A stretch of DNA of 52,972 nt from the NCBI GenBank assembly GCA_029556335.1, contig JAKQFA010000019.1, positions 1 through 52,972 on the forward strand, written 5' to 3'. Made by a program: the position numbers and the translations under genes. This DNA is from Methanobacteriota archaeon (lineage in GTDB: Archaea; Methanobacteriota; Methanobacteria; Methanobacteriales; Methanobacteriaceae). Under the pieces are notes generated by a model that saw only the letters and a list, made by a program, of their open reading frames with translations, did not search any database and was not told the DNA's origin. Positions 47,956 to 52,972 of the stretch are shown piece after piece (within the stretch, counting starts at the first letter, position 1; every line of letters begins with the position of its first letter).

Positions 47956-48882
47956 TTAAGGTCCTCCAACAAATTCCATGAACACATCTTCCAGGCTGGG
48001 TGCCAGGGTGTTGAGGGACTGGATCTGGATACCCCTGGAATGGGCATAATCAGTGAGAAAACTCAGGGCTTGGTTAACGTTTTCAGTGTTCATGACGATT
48101 TTTTCCCCTGTATCCTTCACCTCCAGGACTCCTGGTGCCCGGGATAACTCAGCCAAGTCCACCCCTGTGCTGAAGGTTACCTCGATGGTGTTCAACTTCC
48201 TGGTCATCTTCTTGAGGTTATGGGGACTGTCTATTACGGCAATTTTTCCATGGTTGATGATGGCTATCCTGTCGCAGAGCTGGTTGGCTTCCTCCAGGTT
48301 ATGGGTGGTGAGGAAGATGGTTTTACCCTTCCCACGGAGTTGCATGAGCATCTGCCTAATGAGGATGCTGCTCTGGACATCCAGTCCACTGGTGGGTTCG
48401 TCTAGAAACAGGAGCTCCGGGTCGTTTATTAGGGCCATGGCCAGGATCAGCCTCTGCTTCATACCCTTGGAGAAGCCCTTAACCTTATCATCCCTACGGG
48501 GGTAGAGGCCGAATTCAGTTAAAAGATCCTGGGCCCGTTCATGGGAGACATCAGAGGGGACTCCGTAGAGCCCGGCCATTAGCATCAGGTTCTGCCAGGC
48601 CGAAAGATCCACGTAGGCATTGGAGGTTTCCGGCACCACCCCCAGATGTTCCTTGGCTTCCAGGGGCTCCCTTTGGATGTCGTGTCCCATGATACGGATG
48701 GATCCATCCTGGGGTTTGATGATTCCCGTTAACATCCTAACGGTGGTGGTCTTACCCGCCCCGTTGGGGCCCAGGAATCCGAATATCTCTCCCTTCCTGA
48801 CTTGGAAATCCACCCCATCCACGGCCCGGATCTGGTCATAGGTTTTGGTCAGACCCTGAACTTCTATCACGCTTTCCATCAT
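47956..48882 (-). CDS. ABC transporter ATPase
   Basis: A 308-aa drug-type (DRA/CcmA-like) ATPase. Walker A GPNGAGKTT (about 38-46), signature FSKGMKQRL, Walker B LLFLDEPTSGLD and H-loop LTTHNLEEA are intact. A C-terminal domain of about 90 residues is typical of ABC-2 exporters. GGGAGAACC precedes the ATG pair at 48882/48879. It overlaps the DGC gene by 47 nt and couples to the permease. Confidence 0.93.
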   Translation of the reverse strand: MMESVIEVQGLTKTYDQIRAVDGVDFQVRKGEIFGFLGPNGAGKTTTVRMLTGIIKPQDGSIRIMGHDIQREPLEAKEHLGVVPETSNAYVDLSAWQNLMLMAGLYGVPSDVSHERAQDLLTEFGLYPRRDDKVKGFSKGMKQRLILAMALINDPELLFLDEPTSGLDVQSSILIRQMLMQLRGKGKTIFLTTHNLEEANQLCDRIAIINHGKIAVIDSPHNLKKMTRKLNTIEVTFSTGVDLAELSRAPGVLEVKDTGEKIVMNTENVNQALSFLTDYAHSRGIQIQSLNTLAPSLEDVFMEFVGGP

Positions 48883-49276
48883 GGTTCTCCCGGTTCCTCA
48901 ACTCCTCGAGGGACTCCTTGATTTTCATTTTAATGCACTCCACGCACCTTTCACCCATCTCATCCAGGCGGGATACATCGGTGGCTTCCAGGCCCTCCTG
49001 GTTCAACTCCTCCTGGACTTTGATGGTCATAACTGGCTTCACACCCCTCTGGGCCAGGATCCTGTTGACACACTCCCCCTGGCAGCCGTTGACTGCGATG
49101 ATGGGGTGCTTCTTGATGAGCCCCCGGAACCCCTCCCGGTCCGCGCTGGTGGCTCCCATGCAGATGGATACCACCCTCTCGGTTTCCACCCGGACATCCT
49201 CACAGGCAACCCGGCTCACCAGCCCCCCAGGGCTCATGCCACTGCATGCAGCCAGGGCTACACTCCTCCTTGTCAT
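48836..49276 (-). CDS. DGC-domain putative zinc-binding protein
   Basis: A 146-aa cysteine-rich protein resembling the DGC family. Motifs are AACSGMSPGGLVSR, VACEDV, ICMGATSADREGF and NGCQGECVNRILAQRGV, plus a CVEC pair near the C-terminus. It likely binds zinc or another thiophilic metal. GGAGGATG precedes the ATG. Position between arsR and the ABC genes suggests a metalloid-handling or chaperone role (inference). Confidence 0.75.
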   Translation of the reverse strand: MTRRSVALAACSGMSPGGLVSRVACEDVRVETERVVSICMGATSADREGFRGLIKKHPIIAVNGCQGECVNRILAQRGVKPVMTIKVQEELNQEGLEATDVSRLDEMGERCVECIKMKIKESLEELRNRENHDGKRDRSSGSDQNL

Positions 49277-49325
49277 CTACACATCCTCCACACATCCCAT
49301 TAAGAGGGGGATTAGAATGGCCACT

Positions 49326-49670
49326 TCATCTGGCCTTGGTTAAATCCTCCATGCATTCCAGTATCCGGGGGTTGGTCAGCTGGTAACGTGTCCAGATACC
49401 TTCCTTCCTCCCCTCCACCAATCCCGTGTTTTTAAGCAGGTTCAGGTGGTGTGATACCGTGGACTGGGGCTTGTCCAGGGCGTGCATGATCTCACAGACA
49501 CAGAGCTCTCCCTCCCTGAGGAGGTGGACGATCTTCAACCGGGTGATATCGGAAAGTGCCTTCAAGAGTTCCACATCCTGGTAGAGGCCCTCATCAGATG
49601 GTAGGCCAGCTACCAGGTGGTTTATCCTGAGCAACTCTTCAGGGGGGCATTTATCATCGTTACACTTCAT
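49326..49670 (-). CDS. arsR: ArsR family metalloregulator
   Basis: A 114-aa winged-helix repressor. ALSDITRLKIVHLLREGELCVCEIMHAL contains the ELCVC metal-binding box of ArsR/SmtB sensors, followed by the recognition helix PQSTVSHHLNLLKNTGLV. N-terminal CNDDKC gives further thiols. It should release DNA when arsenite or a similar ion binds. I use ATG 49670; ATG 49676 is close to the binding site. It lies 12 nt after arsM; the likely operator is at 50423-50442. Confidence 0.92.
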   Translation of the reverse strand: MKCNDDKCPPEELLRINHLVAGLPSDEGLYQDVELLKALSDITRLKIVHLLREGELCVCEIMHALDKPQSTVSHHLNLLKNTGLVEGRKEGIWTRYQLTNPRILECMEDLTKAR

Positions 49671-49682
49671 ATACATCCCATC

Positions 49683-50411
49683 CTATAGGCTGCAAGTGGT
49701 TCCTGGGCAGGCCCCGCAGCCCTTGAGTGCCTTAACCCCCACGCATTTGATCTTAGCAGTCCACCTTGGATCCAGGTGGGGTTCCTGATAGTCAGCCTCA
49801 GTAAGGATCTCCACCATCTCAAATCCTGCTAAGAAGATGGTGTTAAGGTACTCCTGTTCCTGGAGGGCTCCGTCAAGGCACTCCAGCCCGGCTGTGATGT
49901 CTAGCTCTCCCTCGGTAACCAGGTCCAGGGCCATTAGTCTGCCCCTGGGTTTAAGTATCCTTGAAATCTCCTCTAAGGCTTTCTGTTTCTGGGTGGCCTG
50001 GTTGATGGCGCAGTTGCTGATCACAACGTCCACACCATCATCATCCAGGGGAATGTTTTCCACAGCACCCCTGATGAATTCCAGGTTATGGTAGCCACCC
50101 TCCTGGGCCATTTTTACCAGTTGCTGGTCACTGTCCAGGCTGATTACCCGGCCAGTGCCCCCCACCAGGTGGGAGGCTAGGAAAACATCCAAACCAGCTC
50201 CTATGGCCAGTACCACTTCCCCCTCCCTTAACTCTGCCAGGACAGTGGAATCCACGCATCCCAGTTCCAGCACCGCTTCTTCTGGTAATTTTTTTAATTC
50301 CAGGGAGGTGTAGTTCATCTTTTCATCATCACAGCAGGTGCAGTTGCCCTGGTTGAAGGCGATCCCCCTGCGACGTTCCTTCAGATCTGTTTTCGTTTTC
50401 TTTTCATCCAT
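49683..50411 (-). CDS. arsM: Arsenite methyltransferase-like protein
   Basis: A 242-aa SAM methyltransferase of the ArsM type. Three cysteines match the As(III)-binding set: Cys52 (ELGCVDS), Cys134 (ISNCAINQ) and Cys178 (LECLDGALQEQEYL). RILKPRGRLMALD is typical. SAM motif I is shortened and lacks its acidic residue: VVLAIGAGLDVF in place of the usual VLDLGSGGG form. CTCC near 24-27 and a GCGACPGTTC tail add cysteines. ATG 50411 follows GGTGTAATTGGT. First gene of the operon. Confidence 0.82.
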   Translation of the reverse strand: MDEKKTKTDLKERRRGIAFNQGNCTCCDDEKMNYTSLELKKLPEEAVLELGCVDSTVLAELREGEVVLAIGAGLDVFLASHLVGGTGRVISLDSDQQLVKMAQEGGYHNLEFIRGAVENIPLDDDGVDVVISNCAINQATQKQKALEEISRILKPRGRLMALDLVTEGELDITAGLECLDGALQEQEYLNTIFLAGFEMVEILTEADYQEPHLDPRWTAKIKCVGVKALKGCGACPGTTCSL

Positions 50412-50422
50412 ACCAATTACAC

Positions 50423-50469
50423 CCATATATCCAGATATATGGATGAATGGGTGGGGATGGTATATAAAA
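50423..50469 (-). promoter_or_regulatory. Arsenic operon promoter and 20-bp operator
   Basis: TATA box TTTTATATA at 50469-50461 (minus strand) predicts a start near 50440-50436. Exactly there lies a perfect palindrome with 9-bp arms, CCATATATC (50423-50431) and GATATATGG (50434-50442), separated by CA. A repressor bound here would block initiation, and the ArsR protein encoded in the operon is the natural candidate. Confidence 0.7.
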
Positions 50470-50485
50470 TCAGGGGTCTATTTTG

Positions 50486-50493
50486 TGAAAAAA
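50486..50493 (-). terminator. T8 terminator downstream of argB
   Basis: Eight T on the minus strand, 43 nt after the argB stop and before the arsenic operon promoter, which lies on the same strand. It would separate the two transcripts. Confidence 0.5.
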
Positions 50494-50535
50494 AAGTTGG
50501 AACCTTCCTGGTGTAGTACCATCCCCCACACCAAC

Positions 50536-51417
50536 TCAGAGGGTGATCATGGTCCCGATACCCTTCTTGGTGAATATCTCAAGGAGTATAGAGTGTTGCA
50601 GCCGGCCATCAATGATGTGGGCTGATTTAACGCCCTTCTCAAGGGCGTTGACACAGGTTGCCACCTTAGGCAGCATCCCATCCTTAACTATGCCCTGGTC
50701 AATGAGGTCCTGGACCTCCCTGATACTCGCCTTCCTGATGAGACTACCAGGATCAGTGGGGTCGGTGAGGATGCCGGGCACATCTGTGAGGATGATGAGC
50801 TTCTCCGCCCCCACCTGGGCAGCCACCTCCCCGGCCACGGTATCGGCGTTGAGGTTCAAAGTCTTGGCATGCTCATCCACCCCGATGGGGCTGATGACCG
50901 GGATGTAATCGTTCTCGGTTAAGACGTCCAGGAGTTCGGGGTTTATGGATTCTATCTCCCCCACCAATCCCAGGTCCACCAGGATTTCGTCCCCGGTTTC
51001 CTGGTCCACCACAATCTGGGGTGAGCGTTTCCTGGCCTTCAAGAGCAGGTTATCCTTGCCAGAGATTCCCACGCCCTTGCCGCCGTGGAGGCCTATGTGG
51101 GCCACGATTTCGGTGTTGATCTTGCCCACCAGGACCATGGTCACTATGTCCATGGTCTCCTGGTCCGTGACCCGCAGGCCACCTATGAACCGGGGCTCCT
51201 TACCGATCTTGCTCATGGAGCGGGATATCTCCGGCCCGCCACCATGCACTACCATGGGCTGCATACCCACGTACTTCAAGAGCACCGTGTCCCGGGCGGT
51301 GCTGCTCTTGGCTGCGTTGTCGATCATGGCGTGGCCTCCGTACTTGATCATGATCTTCTGCTTATGGAACTTTTTGATGTAAGGCAGGGCCTCGATTAGG
51401 ATGTTAACGGTTTCCAT
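50536..51417 (-). CDS. argB: Acetylglutamate kinase
   Basis: A 293-aa ArgB, second step of arginine synthesis. IMIKYGGHAM, VVHGGGPEI and the acetylglutamate-binding LNLNADTVAGEVAAQVGAEK (NAD motif) are present, and KDGMLPKVATCVNAL is the ATP site. I prefer ATG 51417 preceded by GGTGCG over ATG 51429. A TATA-like TTAATATAACC lies at about 51447-51437. Confidence 0.95.
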   Translation of the reverse strand: METVNILIEALPYIKKFHKQKIMIKYGGHAMIDNAAKSSTARDTVLLKYVGMQPMVVHGGGPEISRSMSKIGKEPRFIGGLRVTDQETMDIVTMVLVGKINTEIVAHIGLHGGKGVGISGKDNLLLKARKRSPQIVVDQETGDEILVDLGLVGEIESINPELLDVLTENDYIPVISPIGVDEHAKTLNLNADTVAGEVAAQVGAEKLIILTDVPGILTDPTDPGSLIRKASIREVQDLIDQGIVKDGMLPKVATCVNALEKGVKSAHIIDGRLQHSILLEIFTKKGIGTMITL

Positions 51418-51598
51418 GGTGCGCACCATCTTTTCAGGTTATATTAACGAATCTAGGGCTAAAATATCGGTTGCGGGTAATAAATTCATACTTCTAGTTG
51501 CTTTTTTCCCCTAATACCTATATTAATTGCTGCTAATAAAAATAATGGTATTGATTCTTATAAAAAAAAATCTGTACAAGAATGGGGGGGGTTAACTT

Positions 51599-51838
51599 TT
51601 GTACGAAGCAGAGCAAACAGAGGTAGAAATCTTAAAGGATCTGAGGGAGCACTACCCCGGGGTCCTGGAGGTGGTATACGAATCTGAATCCACCTACTGC
51701 GTCTACGCCGATGATGACACCCTGTGGAGGATGTACGATGAACTGGCCAACTTCTTCCAGACCGTGGAGTTCAACGCCGGGGACCAGGAACGCCGCTACC
51801 TGCGGATCGTTTTAAAGGGGGACCTGGACAACATCTAA
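51599..51838 (+). CDS. Small acidic hypothetical protein
   Basis: A 79-aa protein I do not recognise: YEAEQTEVEILKDLREHYPG at the start, a central strand pair (VLEVVYESESTYCVYADDD) and a C-terminal strand RRYLRIVLKGDLDNI. Likely a compact alpha/beta cytoplasmic protein. Start is TTG 51599 preceded by a long G run (GGGGGGGGTTAAC); a TATA box CTTATAAAA is at about 51555-51563. It is transcribed divergently from argB. Confidence 0.65.
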   Translation: MYEAEQTEVEILKDLREHYPGVLEVVYESESTYCVYADDDTLWRMYDELANFFQTVEFNAGDQERRYLRIVLKGDLDNI

Positions 51839-51864
51839 AAACGTAGTGCACCATGGGGGTGACC

Positions 51865-52704
51865 TTATTTTAACAAGTCCAGGTAATCCTTCAGGGCCTC
51901 CTTGTAACTCCGGAGGGGTGGGAATCCCTGCAACCGCCAGTGGTAGTTGTCCAGGACCGAGTACTTGGGCCGGGGTGCTGGGCTGCCGAACTCCTCGGTG
52001 GTGACCGGCTGCAACTCCACCTCCACTCCCTTCATCTGATGGATGAGCTGGGCATACTCGTACCAGGAACAGTGGTCACTGTTGGTGACGTGGTAGACAC
52101 CGTAGGCCGGTGTCTTTATGAGATGGTTGATGGCCTCTGCCAGGTCCACTGTGTAGGTGGGTGATCCGATCTGGTCTGCCACCACCTTGATCTGATCCAT
52201 CTTCTCAGCCAGGCCGAGCATGGTGGCCACGAAGTTGGGGCCGTGGAGGCCGTAGAGCCAGCTGGTGCGTAGGATGTAGAACCTGTCCAGGAGATCCCGT
52301 ACCTGAACCTCGCCCAGGTACTTGGTCTTCCCGTAGGTCCCCAGGGGATTGACGGGGTCATACTCCTGGTAGGAGCTGCCCTTGGCACCGTCGAAGACGT
52401 AGTCGGTGGAGATGTACACCAGGGCACTACTGGTATTCTGACAGGCCACCGCCACGTTCCTGGTTCCCAGGACATTCACCTGGTAGGCCAGATCAGCCCG
52501 TTCCTCACTGCCATCCACGTCGGTGTAGGCAGCGGCAAGAACCACCACCTGGGGGTTAATCTCCCCTACAGTCCTGACTGTCTTATCCAGGTCGGTGATG
52601 TCCATGGTGTGGATGGTGGTGGTGCTGACTTCATGTTCTCTCTTCAAAACCGCCTCCAGGTCGTGTCCCAACATTCCCTCGGCGCCAATAATCAATACTT
52701 TCAT
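51865..52704 (-). CDS. rfbD: dTDP-4-dehydrorhamnose reductase
   Basis: A 279-aa short-chain dehydrogenase fold. LIIGAEGMLGHDLEAVL binds NADPH; AAAYTDVDGSE, VYISTDYVFDG and the catalytic YGKTKYLGE (Tyr-x3-Lys) are typical of RfbD, which makes dTDP-rhamnose. SWLYG and NPLGTYG are conserved too. No other rhamnose gene is in the window. It lies 27 nt after argJ on the same strand. Confidence 0.9.
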   Translation of the reverse strand: MKVLIIGAEGMLGHDLEAVLKREHEVSTTTIHTMDITDLDKTVRTVGEINPQVVVLAAAYTDVDGSEERADLAYQVNVLGTRNVAVACQNTSSALVYISTDYVFDGAKGSSYQEYDPVNPLGTYGKTKYLGEVQVRDLLDRFYILRTSWLYGLHGPNFVATMLGLAEKMDQIKVVADQIGSPTYTVDLAEAINHLIKTPAYGVYHVTNSDHCSWYEYAQLIHQMKGVEVELQPVTTEEFGSPAPRPKYSVLDNYHWRLQGFPPLRSYKEALKDYLDLLK

Positions 52705-52731
52705 GTTAACAACCCTCTCTTACTTTTATAT

Positions 52732-52972
52732 CTAAGTACTGTACTCGGAGTTTATGCGTACGTAGTCCTGGGAGAGGTCGCAGCCAAAGGCCGTGGCCTT
52801 GTATTCACCCTGATCCAGGTTTATCCCCACCAGGACCTCCTCCTCTTCCATGATACTCTCGGCCAACTCCAACTCCCCGGCGCCCTGGTGGGCCAGTACT
52901 TCTCCCTGGCGGACGATGTCCACCCGGCGCTGACCAGAAGCCAGGGAAACACTGATCCTATCCGGGTCCATG
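52732..52972 (-). CDS. argJ: Glutamate N-acetyltransferase ArgJ, 3' part
   Basis: The C-terminal 79 residues of ArgJ, cut by the right edge. The ending ATAFGCDLSQDYVRINSEYST is the conserved ArgJ C-terminus, and INLDQGEYKATAFGCDL precedes it. ArgJ recycles the acetyl group between acetylornithine and glutamate. The Met at the edge is not a real start; the gene continues outside the window. Confidence 0.92.
   Translation of the reverse strand, partial: MDPDRISVSLASGQRRVDIVRQGEVLAHQGAGELELAESIMEEEEVLVGINLDQGEYKATAFGCDLSQDYVRINSEYST

Overview
The window is archaeal and almost certainly from a hydrogenotrophic methanogen of the order Methanobacteriales. The evidence is a methyl-coenzyme M reductase activation ATPase (atwA), the methanofuran enzyme MfnB, pseudomurein-binding repeats, archaeal-type PheT, SecDF and RecJ-like proteins, GGTGA-type ribosome binding sites and TTTATATA-type promoters. 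I recognise no rRNA or tRNA gene.

Positions 1-9.24 kb form an AT-rich CRISPR-Cas island. It holds the downstream part of an array (11 identical 30-bp repeats, 10 complete spacers, running off the left edge) and a complete subtype I-B operon on the minus strand, cas6-cas8b-cas7-cas5-cas3-cas4-cas1-cas2, read from one promoter near 9.26 kb. Base composition changes sharply at about 9.24 kb, and everything to the right is GC-richer core genome.

9.3-12.0 kb: minus-strand group atwA, flavin reductase, universal stress protein. 12.3-16.4 kb: plus-strand group nadM, moaE, HD hydrolase, ubiX, cbiT and a membrane protein, then a small pseudomurein-binding protein. 16.9-21.8 kb: minus-strand guaB-mobA, mfnB, a helix-turn-helix protein with three evenly spaced upstream operators, and a CBS-MgtE transporter. 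22.0-27.9 kb: plus-strand sensor kinase, rubrerythrin plus superoxide reductase, a lipoprotein and a large RecJ-like DHH protein. 28-31 kb: a small acidic protein, an exported CxxCxGxG protein, a gene-free stretch folding into many hairpins (candidate RNA gene), nth and a small GTPase.

31-45 kb: valS-aroA, a membrane protein, pheT, lemA-DUF2207, pyrI-yjbQ, flavodoxin-secF-secD and argC, with two single-helix microproteins between genes. 45.3-46.1 kb has no convincing gene. 46.1-50.45 kb is a compact minus-strand arsenic-type operon: arsM, arsR, a DGC-domain protein, an ABC-2 exporter pair, an ArsC-type reductase and a DUF166 protein. It has a 20-bp palindrome over its predicted transcription start and lacks an ArsB or Acr3 pump. 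The right end carries argB, a small unknown gene, rfbD and the 3' part of argJ.

The most interesting items are the structured RNA candidate (about 28.96-29.23 kb), the 26-bp-periodic triple operator (20707-20775), the arsenic operon that seems to use an ABC exporter, and an endonuclease III with a His in place of one iron-sulfur Cys. Functions are read from sequence motifs and recalled family features; no database search was run.
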